In this document: in pieces, positions 21,405 to 30,395 of the stretch | How positions within the stretch are numbered: position 1 is the first letter of the stretch | Layout of the letters: each line of letters starts with the position of its first letter | Source of the DNA: 0-14-0-80-60-11 sp049322355 | GTDB lineage: Bacteria > Desulfobacterota > Desulfobaccia > Desulfobaccales > 0-14-0-80-60-11 | Direction: 5' to 3' | Length of the DNA: 64,000 bases | Assembly (NCBI GenBank): GCA_049322355.1 | Contig: JBMORG010000028.1 | Coordinates: forward strand, 1 to 64,000 | The notes under the pieces: model-generated | Told to the model about the DNA's origin: nothing | Database searches by the model: none | The model's input: only the letters and a program-made list of their open reading frames with translations | Made by a program: the position numbers and the translations under genes

Positions 21405-22577
21405 ATGAGCCCTCTGCCGGAGGTGCGCCTGACGGCCAAGGGGCTCAGGTGGCATCGCACCGGGCATCCCTGGATTTATCGCAATGACCTGGAGACCCAA
21501 CCGGACCTCGCCGCGGGTGAACTGGTGGCGGTGCTGGATGCCGCAGGCCGCTTCCTGGGGCAGGCCTTTTATAGTGCTGCTTCGCGTATCGCCCTTCGTT
21601 TGTTAACTACTGAAAATAACGTTATTAATCGTTCTTTTTGGGAGGATCGGCTCAGGCGGGCCTTGGTCTATCGGCGACGGGTGGTGCAGGATACCGATGC
21701 CTATCGCCTGATCTTTGGGGAAGCGGACGGTTTTCCGGGCCTGGTGGTGGACACTTATGCCGGGCACCTGGCGATTCAGACCCTGCATCCGGGTCTGGAA
21801 AGATGGCTGCCCACAATCATCGAGATTCTGGTGGAGCAGCTGTCCCCGGCCTCGGTTACCCTGCGGCACGATGCCGAGGTAAGGCACCAGGAAGGGCTGC
21901 CCCTGTTCGTGGAGACGGTCTACGGGGAACTGCCGACTCGGGTGGAGGTCCGGGAAGGTTCGGTCAGGCTGTGGGCGGATATCCAAAGCGGCCAGAAAAC
22001 CGGGCTTTTTTTAGACCAGCGGGAAAACCGGGTGGCCGCGGCGCCGTTTTCCCGGGGTGAAGTTTTAGACGCGTTTGCCTATCAGGGCGCGTTCGCCATG
22101 CACCTGGCGCCCCAGGCTCAGCGGGTCACCCTGGTGGAGAGTTCGGGCGCGGCCCTGGAGTTGGCCAAAGAAAACGCAGTGCTTAACGGGGTGTTTAACA
22201 AACTTGATTTGGTAAAGGCAAACGTCTTCAATTACTTAAAGGAGGCGGTAGCGGCGGGGAGGCGCTTCGATCTTATTTCCCTGGACCCGCCCGCGTTTGC
22301 CAAGAGCCGCCGGGACCGGGCTGCCGCCTACAAGGGCTACAAGGAGATCAACCGCCGGGCCTTTCAGCTTTTGACCCCTGGGGGCGTCTTAGTGACTTCT
22401 TCCTGTTCCTATAACTTGAGTGAGCCCGAGTTTCTGGAAATAGTGCGGGAAGCTGCGGCTGACGCTCATCGCCAAGCCCGGCTGATAGAGCGCCGGGGCG
22501 CCGCCAGGGACCACCCTGCCCTGCTCTCTCTGCCTGAGAGCCTGTATCTCAAGTGCTTGATTATGGAAGTGGAGTAG
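21405..22577 (+). CDS. rlmI: rRNA large-subunit cytosine-5 methyltransferase, RlmI type
   Basis: About 390 residues. An N-terminal PUA domain (about 5-75; LRWHRTGHPWIYRNDLE) binds RNA, a beta-rich EEHEE-like domain follows, and the C-terminal Rossmann domain binds SAM (VLDAFAYQGAFAMHLA). The catalytic motifs are LISLDPPAFAKSR and LVTSSCSYNLS, the cysteine-containing motif of RlmI-like m5C methyltransferases. I chose the ATG at 21405, which has GGAG about 8 nt upstream, over an upstream TTG at 21366. Specificity for 23S C1962 is inferred from family. Confidence 0.88.
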   Translation: MSPLPEVRLTAKGLRWHRTGHPWIYRNDLETQPDLAAGELVAVLDAAGRFLGQAFYSAASRIALRLLTTENNVINRSFWEDRLRRALVYRRRVVQDTDAYRLIFGEADGFPGLVVDTYAGHLAIQTLHPGLERWLPTIIEILVEQLSPASVTLRHDAEVRHQEGLPLFVETVYGELPTRVEVREGSVRLWADIQSGQKTGLFLDQRENRVAAAPFSRGEVLDAFAYQGAFAMHLAPQAQRVTLVESSGAALELAKENAVLNGVFNKLDLVKANVFNYLKEAVAAGRRFDLISLDPPAFAKSRRDRAAAYKGYKEINRRAFQLLTPGGVLVTSSCSYNLSEPEFLEIVREAAADAHRQARLIERRGAARDHPALLSLPESLYLKCLIMEVE

Positions 22578-22728
22578 CTTTATCACGTCGAACCCATAGG
22601 GCGGTCCGTAGCCACCGTGAATCGGCGTGGGCACGGCACCCCCTATATGCTCATCATACTTCCTGGGTACTTTTGAGGCCAGATAACGATAGACGGAACG
22701 GGTTTGATACCTGGCTTACCCTGGGGTA

Positions 22729-23241
22729 TTAAGGAACCTTTGGGGGAGCCATCGTGGGAACCAAGACCTTGTCGATCACCTGAATGACGCCATTGGTGGC
22801 CATCATGTCGGGTTTGGTGATGTTGGCATCATTAACCATATATTTGTCGGTGCCGACCTTGGTGAACGTCAAGGGTTTGGCAGCCGCGGTGGGACACAGG
22901 CTCTTGCATTCCTTGAGTTCCGGAAGATCCTTGGCCATGTATTTGCCCGGAACGATGTGAAAAAAAACTACGTTTCTCAGAATGGCGGGGTCGTCCATGA
23001 TATTTTTCAGGGTTTGAGGGGGCATTTTGTTAAAGGCCACATCATCGGGGGCAAAAATGGTGAAGGGGCCCGGCATCTGCTTCGTTTCAGCCACGTTGGC
23101 CTTGTCGATGGCGGAAATCAGGGTCTTGAAGTTGCCGTTGGCCTTCAGGGTTTCATAGATGTTCATAGGTGGTTGGGCCATAAGCAGCCCGACCGGGATC
23201 AGCATGATACACAGAGTCAATATGGCAGTTTTGACTTTCAT
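22729..23241 (-). CDS. Secreted fasciclin (FAS1) domain protein
   Basis: A 170-residue exported protein, probably an adhesion or surface protein. Signal peptide 1-22 (ending LLMAQ). One FAS1 domain covers the rest with its H1 region FTIFAPDDVAFNKMP, the central ILRNVVFFHIVPGKYMAKDL and the final NGVIQVIDKVLVPT. A cysteine pair (KECKSLCP) is inserted before the last third. The ribosome binding site AGAGGAG is strong. It stands alone, divergent from the M15-like peptidase gene. Confidence 0.88.
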   Translation of the reverse strand: MKVKTAILTLCIMLIPVGLLMAQPPMNIYETLKANGNFKTLISAIDKANVAETKQMPGPFTIFAPDDVAFNKMPPQTLKNIMDDPAILRNVVFFHIVPGKYMAKDLPELKECKSLCPTAAAKPLTFTKVGTDKYMVNDANITKPDMMATNGVIQVIDKVLVPTMAPPKVP

Positions 23242-23509
23242 TGATTTTTCTCCTCTTTAGAATTGGTTCCTTTGGTTGGATGTCCCGTCTAGCGTTATCT
23301 GGCCTCAGAATGCTGCTATCCCAAAGGATTCCGAAGAAATTGCTGTCTTCACGATAATTACGCACCTTACTTAAAGCAAGATATATATAAATATTTTTTT
23401 ACAATAAGATTGTTTCTTGAAGTTTTAGAGCATGTCTGGCTTATTGCTTCGTTCGGCCCTATAGACTTGCACATTGACTCCCCTGCCCTGCTCACATACA
23501 ATTACAGCC

Positions 23510-24592
23510 ATGCATTTTCGGTCTCTCCCGGCGTCACTGGTTGCGGCGATTTGTCTGGCAATAATCCTGCCCGGAGGAATCTTGGCTGCCGAAGTCATCC
23601 GGCAGTCAGCCTCCCCTGCCCCGCCGCCTCGTCCCCACATTCTAGAATCTTCCCGGGCCCCGCAAACCGCCAAAATTTTGCGGCAGGTGGCCCTGAGTTA
23701 TGCCCCCCAGATGTCGGAGCCTGAGCGGGAGCGGGATTTCCTGCAAAAAATCACTTTAGCCAAGCAACTGTTGGGGGTAGGCCGTCTGGTGGAACTGCGG
23801 CATCACACCCTGGCTCTACTGTCACCCGGGCAGCAAAGCTCCTGGGAGGACCTGCGCCGCCGCCGCTGGCCGGGAGGCGAGCCGGTGGGGGTGACCCTGG
23901 AGGCGCCCGTGTGGGTGCCGGCCCAAGCAAAGCGCCTCCAGGTTTATTGCGGCTTCGCCAAGAAATGGCAGACCGTGGCCGCGGCCACCCCCCGGCCTTC
24001 GGGGTATGTCTGGTTTGTGCGCACCATGCGGGAGGTCAATGACAAGGCAAACTACCGGCCGGCCACGATCCAGGTGGAGGTCAACAGCAAATTCGCGCCC
24101 CTGGCAGGGATGCTGCTGGAATATATTTTCCGGGAAGGCTGGTTCGACCCATCCCGGCGGGTGCCGCTGATGTCGGTGCGCATGGGGGAAGACACCTACG
24201 CGGTGAGCGCCGCGTCGCCGTCGGTGGCGGTGGAGTGCCTTGATTTTCCCGATAACGACGGGGATTCCCTGACGGCCACGGTGGTCATGTGCCATTATCA
24301 AAGCCTGGCGGAAATTTACCACGGGGGCCATGCGCCGGGATCGAACCACCGCCTGGGGCTGGCTTTCGATTTCAATGACTCCAACTACCCCGGGGTGATG
24401 GACGGGGCCCCCAACCCCATCAGCAAGGCGCTGCGCCAATACAACCGGCCAGCCATGCACAGGCTGGACGCCCGGCAGTTGCCCATGTGGGTCTATCGGG
24501 CCGCCAGTTGGATGGGCTGCCGCATCCCCCAGTCGTGGGCCTATCCCGGTTATCACACGGACTGGGAGCATGTGGATGTGGGGACGAAGTGA
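23510..24592 (+). CDS. Secreted M15-like peptidase
   Basis: About 360 residues from the ATG at 23510 with signal peptide (about 5-27). The C-terminal third contains HAPGSNHRLGLAFDFND and HTDWEHVDVG. These are the SxHxxGxAxD and WxH zinc-ligand motifs of LAS metallopeptidases (M15 D-alanyl-D-alanine carboxypeptidases and L,D-endopeptidases). The catalytic domain sits at the end after a long N-terminal region rich in Arg and Pro of unknown role. A cell-wall target in the periplasm is likely but unproven. The ribosome binding site is weak, and a start at 23474 would add 12 non-signal residues. Confidence 0.7.
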   Translation: MHFRSLPASLVAAICLAIILPGGILAAEVIRQSASPAPPPRPHILESSRAPQTAKILRQVALSYAPQMSEPERERDFLQKITLAKQLLGVGRLVELRHHTLALLSPGQQSSWEDLRRRRWPGGEPVGVTLEAPVWVPAQAKRLQVYCGFAKKWQTVAAATPRPSGYVWFVRTMREVNDKANYRPATIQVEVNSKFAPLAGMLLEYIFREGWFDPSRRVPLMSVRMGEDTYAVSAASPSVAVECLDFPDNDGDSLTATVVMCHYQSLAEIYHGGHAPGSNHRLGLAFDFNDSNYPGVMDGAPNPISKALRQYNRPAMHRLDARQLPMWVYRAASWMGCRIPQSWAYPGYHTDWEHVDVGTK

Positions 24593-24769
24593 AGCAAATG
24601 CTATGGGATTTTTGAGGAGAGGACCGGGGGACGAAAGTCCCCCGCCCTCCCCTCAAGCTCCCCTCCCATCCCCCTGTAGGATTATGTTATGGCGGGCATA
24701 AACTGGGGTTATAATGCACGAGACCAAGCATACTCCAATAACCATTCGAAAATCCAAATAAAAGATTAA

Positions 24770-25201
24770 GTGAAAAAGATGATAAAAATTATTTTTATGC
24801 TTCTAATAGTCATCTTTAAACCTGGGCCAGCTTTGTGTGGGGAAACTATATATGCAAAGGAAACTAATAGCTTCTTTTATCAAAATGGGAAAATAAAAGA
24901 ATCGGAAGGGCAGTTTGAGAACACATATATATTAGAAGGACATAACTTAATTAGAACACACGTATATGATTTAATAAATAATAAAAATATTTCAGATGAT
25001 ACTATTTATACTATACATAAAGGCCTTTCATCAGATCCAAATATGAATCTGCCAGGTAGGAAACATTTTATAAGAGCTCTAGGCCAACCAGGGACAGATG
25101 CTATTGAAATCTTAATTATTGATTTCAATGCAGGTCATATGGATTCTATTAGATCTACTGCAAATTATGTTGTTATTAGTCATTTTAATATTATGAAATA
25201 G
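24770..25201 (+). CDS. AT-rich secreted protein, function unknown
   Basis: A 143-residue protein with a signal peptide (MIKIIFMLLIVIFKPGPALC, cleavage near residue 23). No recognised domain follows; the mature part is Asn/Ile-rich with NSFFYQNGKIKESEGQFENT resembling MORN-like toxin-related repeats only loosely. The gene is strikingly AT-rich compared with all neighbours, with codons such as ATA, AAT and TTA dominating, which suggests recent transfer. Start is GTG at 24770 or ATG at 24779. It is followed by a triple-hairpin repeat. Confidence 0.6.
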   Translation: MKKMIKIIFMLLIVIFKPGPALCGETIYAKETNSFFYQNGKIKESEGQFENTYILEGHNLIRTHVYDLINNKNISDDTIYTIHKGLSSDPNMNLPGRKHFIRALGQPGTDAIEILIIDFNAGHMDSIRSTANYVVISHFNIMK

Positions 25202-25240
25202 ATTCCAACACAGGCTGGACGCCTGGGCCACCGGGTTCTG

Positions 25241-25334
25241 TCTCGTTCCCAAGCTGGGCTTGGGAGTGGGGATGTTTGTGCCCAAGCCCAGCTTGGGTTG
25301 CCTAGTTCGTTCCCAAATGCAACTTGGGAACGAG
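25241..25334. repeat. Triple-hairpin repeat, copy 2 (CGTTCCCAAG family)
   Basis: Hairpins CGTTCCCAAGCTGGGCTTGGGA, GCCCAAGCC-CAGCTTGGG and CGTTCCCAA-atgcaa-CTTGGGAACG follow each other. It precedes the orphan gene at 25389-26006 by about 55 bases; a third copy follows that gene. Confidence 0.85.
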
Positions 25335-25388
25335 TAAGAGGGCGGCCACTCCCGGCCGGGACCCCAAACTTATGGGAAGGTTTCCATT

Positions 25389-26006
25389 ATGAATCCAACA
25401 CCCGTAGTTGAAAGCCATTGTGTAGGTGAAACGCTGCATTTCGGCCCCAACCGCTGGTGGCAATTTAGAGATATAACAACTAACAACCCCAACCCCAGGG
25501 CGGAGTGCAGTCAATCCGGGGACCAAGTTCGATTCAAGCTCAATCTGAGAACAGGTTGCACCACCGAGCATTTTTTTAAGGAACAACATATCCAAATTGG
25601 TGAAAAATTATACCCACAGTATCTTTGGCTGCGATCAATATTGAGGGACGAAACCTTTACCTGGTCAGACGGCTTTATGATACCGGCCCAGTGGAAGGTG
25701 GGGGACTCCATATCCGCCATGTCGCATGAACCGTATAATTGTCCTTTTGCACTCCCGAGTCCACTCAGAATAACCTTGACATTAAAGCGAGTCGGGTTTA
25801 CCGAGCCTCGACAACATGGACCTTCCCATCCTCGTTACGGTATGGAGATCGGCCACACCATCAGGTGGACTGGTTCTAGATTTATGTTTAGTGAAGGGGA
25901 GACTTTTTTTGCCGTCGGTTTAGGTATTTTCTACGCTGAAATGCACATTATCCGTACCTATTATCGTTTGATATATGTAGCGTCATCTTTGGACTCGCAC
26001 TCATAA
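25389..26006 (+). CDS. Orphan protein between two repeat copies, function unknown
   Basis: A 205-residue predicted cytoplasmic protein with no signal peptide and no membrane segment. It is aromatic- and histidine-rich (RWWQFRDITTNN, PYNCPFALPSP, EPRQHGPSHPRYGMEIGHTI) with four cysteines in the first 120 residues. No family is recognised. Composition is lower in GC than most neighbours. It lies exactly between two copies of the triple-hairpin repeat (25241-25334 and 26032-26121), as a cargo gene of a repeat-bounded segment might. Ribosome binding site GGAAGG precedes the ATG by about 9 nt. Confidence 0.5.
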   Translation: MNPTPVVESHCVGETLHFGPNRWWQFRDITTNNPNPRAECSQSGDQVRFKLNLRTGCTTEHFFKEQHIQIGEKLYPQYLWLRSILRDETFTWSDGFMIPAQWKVGDSISAMSHEPYNCPFALPSPLRITLTLKRVGFTEPRQHGPSHPRYGMEIGHTIRWTGSRFMFSEGETFFAVGLGIFYAEMHIIRTYYRLIYVASSLDSHS

Positions 26007-26031
26007 ATGATAGGCAAACAAAATTTCTATC

Positions 26032-26121
26032 CTGTTCCTAATCTGAGCTTGGAAACGGTGACGATGTGCCCAAGCTCAGCTTGGGCTCCCTAGTTCGTTC
26101 CCAAGTGCAACTTGGGAACGA
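26032..26121. repeat. Triple-hairpin repeat, copy 3 (CGTTCCCAAG family)
   Basis: A partly decayed first hairpin (GTTCCTAA-tctgagc-TTGGAAAC), then GCCCAAGCT-CAGCTTGGGC, then CGTTCCCAAG-tgcaa-CTTGGGAACG. It ends about 70 bases before the helicase start. Immediately after it, 26166-26182 holds two CCGAAAA heptamers like those in the siroheme decarboxylase gene. Confidence 0.85.
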
Positions 26122-26191
26122 AGAAGAACGCTCCCTTCGTTGATGGTTATGATTCTGAGACTTCACCGAAAACCGAAAACCGTCATTTAAA

Positions 26192-29089
26192 ATGCTCCAA
26201 GACTTCATCAACCAACTCAAAGAAACCGCCGAATACCGGGATATTCTGGCCCATTATCATTATTTGGAGCCCAATCCGGTGGGGTATGCCGAAGGTGACG
26301 CAGGCCTGTCGCCGGGGGTGGCGGCGGCCTTGGCCCGGTTGGGGATTCCCCGGCTCTATTCCCATCAGGGGGAGGCCCTGGCCCACATCCGGGCGGGGAA
26401 AAACCTGCTGGTGGCCACGCCCACAGCCAGCGGCAAGACCCTGATCTATAATTTGCCGGTCCTGGAAGCCCTTTTGCAAGAAAAACGGGGCCACGCGTTG
26501 TATCTCTTTCCCCTGAAGGCCCTGGAGCAGGACCAGCTCAAGGCCCTGAAGGAATTGGATGCGGCCCTCCCCTACCCTTTTCTTACCGCGGCCATCTATG
26601 ACGGCGACACCCCACCGGCCCAGCGCCAGGCCATCAAGGCCAAGCCGCCCCACGTGCTCATCACCAACCCAGATATGCTGCATCTGGGCCTGATGCCGTA
26701 CCATGCCTCGTGGTCCAGCTTTTTTGCGCACCTCAAGTTTGTGGTGATCGATGAAGTCCACACCTACCGGGGCATCATGGGCAGCCACATGGCCCAGGTG
26801 CTACGACGTCTGAAGCGCATCTGCGCCCATTACGGCTCCCGGCCCCAATTTATCCTGTCTTCCGCCACCATCGCCAAGCCGGATTTTTTTGTACGGATGC
26901 TAACCGGCTTAGATGTTGAAATCATTGCTAAAAGCGGCGCGCCCCAAAGCGGACGGCATTTCATCTTCCTCAATCCTCCGGCGGGCGCGCCGGCCACCGC
27001 GGCCCGGATCTTTGCCCAGGCCATCAAAGAGGGCCTCAACACCATCTGTTTTACCCAGGCCCGGAAGCTCACGGAACTGATCCATATTTGGTCCCAGCGC
27101 CTGGCCCCGGAGATGCGGCGCTTTATCAGCTCCTACCGGGCCGGGTTTCTGCCGGAGGAGCGCCGGGAGATCGAGCGGGCCCTTGCCAGCGGCAAGATGC
27201 GGGGGGTAATCTCCACCAGCGCGCTGGAGATGGGCATCGACATCGGCGGCCTGGACGTCTGCATCCTGGTGGGCTATCCCGGCACCATGGTGACTACCTG
27301 GCAGCGGGCCGGCCGGGTGGGGCGCCAGGACCGGGACTCCCTCATCGTTATGGTGGCCCAGGCCGACGCCCTGGACCAGTACTTCATTAAGTACCCCGCA
27401 GAATTCTTCGGGCGGCCCATGGAAACCGCGGTGGTGGACCCGGACAACCCGTTTGTGGTCAAGGCCCACCTGCCCTGTGCGGCCCAGGAGCTGCCGCTCA
27501 ACGCCAAGGGCGAGAAGCACTTTGACCTGAAAGCCCATGAGCAGGTGATAGGGGAACTTACCCGGGAGCGGCACCTGCTCCATTCCGCTGCGGGGGACGC
27601 CTGGTTTGCCCGGGCCCGGTTCCCCCAAAAAGAAGTGAATATCCGGGGCATCGGGGAGAGCTTCGCGATTTTCCAGACCGGCAAAAAGCGGCCCCTGGGG
27701 TCCATTGACGGCCACCGGGCCCTCCGGGAGTGCCATCCCGGTGCGGTTTATCTGCACAAGGCCCACACCTGGGTGGTGGAGAAGCTGGACCTGGACCGGT
27801 GCAACGTATGGGTCAATCCCATCGAGCCCAACTATTTTACCCGCATCCAGACGGACAAGGAGACGGAAATCCTGGAGATTTTGGAGTCCCGGCAAGTGGC
27901 CCGGTTCAAGGCCCACATCGGGCGGCTCAAGGTTACGGAACACCTGCTGAGCTACGAAAAGCGGCGGCTCCCCGGCCAGGAACTCCTGGGCTCGGTCTCG
28001 CTGGAGTTGCCGCCCCAGATTTTCGAAACCGTGGGCATGTGGCTGGAAATTCCGGACGCGGTGAAAAACGCGGTGTACGCCGAAGGACGCCACTTCATGG
28101 GGGGCATCCACGCTCTGGAACACGTCCTGATCAGCATGTTTCCGCTGTTTGCATTGGCGGACCGCTACGATATCGGCGGGATTTCGCATCCGGCCCATCC
28201 CCAGGTGGGGCGGGCGGCCATCTTTATCTATGACGGCTATCCCGGCGGTGTGGGTCTTTCAGTAAGGGCCTACGAGATCTTAGAAGACCTGATGCGGCGT
28301 TCTCTGGAGCTCACTTCGGCCTGCCCCTGCGAAGACGGCTGTCCTTCCTGCATCCATTCCCCCAAATGCGGCTCGGGCAACAAGCCCCTGGACAAGGAGG
28401 CCACTCTGCAAATCGCCGGCCTGCTCCTGGGAGTGGAAGAAGCGGAATCGCCCGGGGAGGTGCAGATAGTGGAAGCGCCGGCCCCTGAGGCCGGCCCCCT
28501 GCCTGAGGGCGAGGCGGGAGTTCTCTGGTTCCGGAACCGGAGGCTGGGTTTTCTGGACCTGGAGACCTGCTGTTCCGCCGCGGACGTGGGCGGCTGGGGA
28601 CAGTGCCACCGCATGGGGGTGTCCCTGGTGGTGCTCCATGAGAGCCATACCGGAGTTGCCACCGCTTATCGGGAGCACGATCTGGAGCGTCTCGGGCAGC
28701 GCTTAACAAAACTGGACCTGATTGTGGGCTTCAATATCAAACGCTTTGACTACCGGGTGCTGCAACCCTACACCAAGATAAATCTGGCGGAAGTGCCTAC
28801 CCTGGACATCCTGGAGGAAGTCCATACCCTCCTGGGACACCGATTGTCTCTCAATCACTTAGCGGAAAAGACCTTAGGTGAGAAAAAGACCGGCGACGGC
28901 CTCCTGGCCCTGGAACTCTATGCCGCGGGCAAGTGGGAGGAACTGGAGTCCTATTGCAGGCAAGACGTAGTCCTGACCCACCGCCTCTTTGAATTCGGGG
29001 TGCGGCACGGGTATCTGATTTATCAACACCGCCAGGGGGCCCTGGTGCGGATTCCGGTGGATTGGCAGGAAGATCGGTTTTTCAGCTGA
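26192..29089 (+). CDS. DEAD/DEAH-box helicase fused to a DEDD exonuclease (MrfA-MrfB-like)
   Basis: A 965-residue protein. The N-terminal SF2 helicase has Q-motif-like YSHQGEALAHI, Walker A ATPTASGKT (75-83), DEVH (about 187), SSAT and the C-terminal lobe motifs STSALEMGIDIGGLD and QRAGRVGRQ. A DUF1998/MZB domain contains the metal-binding CPCEDGCPSC and PKCGSG (about 709-728), as in Bacillus YprA/MrfA. From about 785 an RNase H-like domain follows: FLDLET, LIVGFNIKRFD and YCRQD supply the D, E, D, D residues of a DEDDy 3'-5' exonuclease, as in YprB/MrfB. In Bacillus, MrfA and MrfB are two proteins repairing mitomycin-type DNA damage. Here one chain would couple both activities. There is no clear ribosome binding site. 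Confidence 0.88.
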   Translation: MLQDFINQLKETAEYRDILAHYHYLEPNPVGYAEGDAGLSPGVAAALARLGIPRLYSHQGEALAHIRAGKNLLVATPTASGKTLIYNLPVLEALLQEKRGHALYLFPLKALEQDQLKALKELDAALPYPFLTAAIYDGDTPPAQRQAIKAKPPHVLITNPDMLHLGLMPYHASWSSFFAHLKFVVIDEVHTYRGIMGSHMAQVLRRLKRICAHYGSRPQFILSSATIAKPDFFVRMLTGLDVEIIAKSGAPQSGRHFIFLNPPAGAPATAARIFAQAIKEGLNTICFTQARKLTELIHIWSQRLAPEMRRFISSYRAGFLPEERREIERALASGKMRGVISTSALEMGIDIGGLDVCILVGYPGTMVTTWQRAGRVGRQDRDSLIVMVAQADALDQYFIKYPAEFFGRPMETAVVDPDNPFVVKAHLPCAAQELPLNAKGEKHFDLKAHEQVIGELTRERHLLHSAAGDAWFARARFPQKEVNIRGIGESFAIFQTGKKRPLGSIDGHRALRECHPGAVYLHKAHTWVVEKLDLDRCNVWVNPIEPNYFTRIQTDKETEILEILESRQVARFKAHIGRLKVTEHLLSYEKRRLPGQELLGSVSLELPPQIFETVGMWLEIPDAVKNAVYAEGRHFMGGIHALEHVLISMFPLFALADRYDIGGISHPAHPQVGRAAIFIYDGYPGGVGLSVRAYEILEDLMRRSLELTSACPCEDGCPSCIHSPKCGSGNKPLDKEATLQIAGLLLGVEEAESPGEVQIVEAPAPEAGPLPEGEAGVLWFRNRRLGFLDLETCCSAADVGGWGQCHRMGVSLVVLHESHTGVATAYREHDLERLGQRLTKLDLIVGFNIKRFDYRVLQPYTKINLAEVPTLDILEEVHTLLGHRLSLNHLAEKTLGEKKTGDGLLALELYAAGKWEELESYCRQDVVLTHRLFEFGVRHGYLIYQHRQGALVRIPVDWQEDRFFS

Positions 29090-29226
29090 TTTGCTGAATA
29101 TCCGGGAATTCGGTTTTTACATGAACTTTTCCGGTTCCGAAAAACAAAACAAGTGCGGTTTTCTTTTGCCCTTTCGCCAGGCTTGATTTATTATTCAGCA
29201 AAACCAAAAGGTAAAGGGGGCAGTTA

Positions 29227-29793
29227 ATGAATAGGAATAAGTTTATGGTCTTGAGTTGTTGTCTCGCCCTGGTCTTTTTGTTAGGGAGCGTTTCCATGGT
29301 AGCGGGAGCCGAGGCGGAACCCAAGGTCGGTCAAATGGTCCCTGATGTTAAATTCTCCGGGACCATCACGCCTGAGGGTTCCACGTATCTGGGGCTGGCG
29401 AAGCAGGGTCCTTTTTCTCTGAAAGACGTTAAGGCGCCTTATATTTTGGTGGAGCAGTTCAATACCAGTTGCCCGCATTGCATACACCAGGCTCCCATAA
29501 TGAACCAGTTGTATGAGAAAGTGGAGGCGGATCCCCAACTGAAAGGCAAGCTGAAATTTATCGGCGCAGGTCAGGGAAACGAAGAAGCCCAATTGAAGAT
29601 GTGGAAGGCCTTTAACAAAGTGCCTTTCCCCCTGGTGCCCGACCCCAACAGCGCCTTTGGCAAGGCCTTGAATTTCACTCCCTACCCTGTCACCGTGCTC
29701 CTGGACAAGACCGGCAAAATCTTGTTCGTTCATATCGGCTCCTTTGAAAGCGCTGATGAAGTCATAGCAAAGATTAAAGCTGTCGCAAAATAG
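29227..29793 (+). CDS. Periplasmic thioredoxin-like protein (TlpA/redoxin type)
   Basis: A 188-residue exported protein. Signal peptide 1-28 (ending MVAGA). The thioredoxin fold carries the active site NTSCPHCIHQAP with a CPHC pair, which is typical of oxidising or DsbA-like redox proteins, and the cis-proline region FTPYPVTVLLDKTGKI. An insertion precedes the CxxC. It could reduce or form disulfides in exported proteins. The AGGGGGC ribosome binding site is 6 nt upstream. It is probably monocistronic, with a 12-bp inverted repeat behind it. Confidence 0.85.
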   Translation: MNRNKFMVLSCCLALVFLLGSVSMVAGAEAEPKVGQMVPDVKFSGTITPEGSTYLGLAKQGPFSLKDVKAPYILVEQFNTSCPHCIHQAPIMNQLYEKVEADPQLKGKLKFIGAGQGNEEAQLKMWKAFNKVPFPLVPDPNSAFGKALNFTPYPVTVLLDKTGKILFVHIGSFESADEVIAKIKAVAK

Positions 29794-29806
29794 CTTCTTC
29801 CACATC

Positions 29807-29832
29807 GGGTCAGGCTGACCTCAGCCTGACCC
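29807..29832. terminator. Hairpin downstream of the redoxin gene
   Basis: A perfect 12-bp stem (GGGTCAGGCTGA, spacer CC, its complement) 14 bases after the redoxin stop. There is no T run behind it, so it may act as a bidirectional or Rho-assisted end, or stabilise the mRNA 3' end. Confidence 0.5.
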
Positions 29833-29915
29833 ACTCTCCACTTGATTGACGTCACATACCTGCGGGCTTATCTTGATTCTGAGGCACCCATCAAGTACGT
29901 TAAGAGGACTTTTTC

Positions 29916-30395
29916 ATGGATTTCAAAGCCATTCTGGTTGCCACTGATTTTTCCGAATGCGCCGGGGCTGCTTTCAAGATGGCCAAATACCTGGCTCAAT
30001 GCTTTGAGGCCAAGCTGGTCCTCCTCCACGTCATCCAGCAGTCCACCGTGGCCCGGGTGGCCGAACATCTGAAGGTTCAGCCCGAAAGCCTGTTGCCGGA
30101 GTTCCGGGAGGAAGCGCACCGGCAGTTGGGCGCCTTTCTGGAAGAGCATGGCCGCGGCAGTGTAGAAGTTGAGAGCATGGTGACTGCGGGCATCCCTTTC
30201 CAGGAAATTGCGGTTATGGCCCGGGACCTGGCGGTGGATTTGATTGTTATGGGGGGCTACGGCAGGAGCGGACGTGGGCCCATTGAGGAAGTCTTTTTCG
30301 GTTCTACCGCGGAGAAGGTGGTGCGCCTGCTGCCCTGCCCGGTGTTGTGTGTGCCGTGGGAGGGACAGGCGGTTACAGGGGAAAATCCACTTTGA
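29916..30395 (+). CDS. Universal stress protein (UspA family)
   Basis: A 159-residue cytoplasmic protein with the Usp alpha/beta fold. MDFKAILVATDFSECA opens the first strand, and the ATP-binding signature is GGYGRSGRGPIEEVFFGSTAE, slightly longer than the usual G2xG9GS. The last strand VLCVPW is present. Binding of ATP is therefore likely. The ribosome binding site is AAGAGGA. Its 3' end overlaps the convergent siroheme decarboxylase gene by 23 bases, so the two transcripts are antisense at their ends. Confidence 0.9.
   Translation: MDFKAILVATDFSECAGAAFKMAKYLAQCFEAKLVLLHVIQQSTVARVAEHLKVQPESLLPEFREEAHRQLGAFLEEHGRGSVEVESMVTAGIPFQEIAVMARDLAVDLIVMGGYGRSGRGPIEEVFFGSTAEKVVRLLPCPVLCVPWEGQAVTGENPL

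Noticed and set aside
22389..22634. A minus-strand frame of 81 codons overlapping the end of rlmI
   Set aside because: Most of it is antisense to the conserved C terminus of the methyltransferase; the part outside is too short to judge.
26909..28198. A 429-codon minus-strand frame
   Set aside because: Antisense to the conserved helicase motifs of the fused helicase-exonuclease; no recognisable product.
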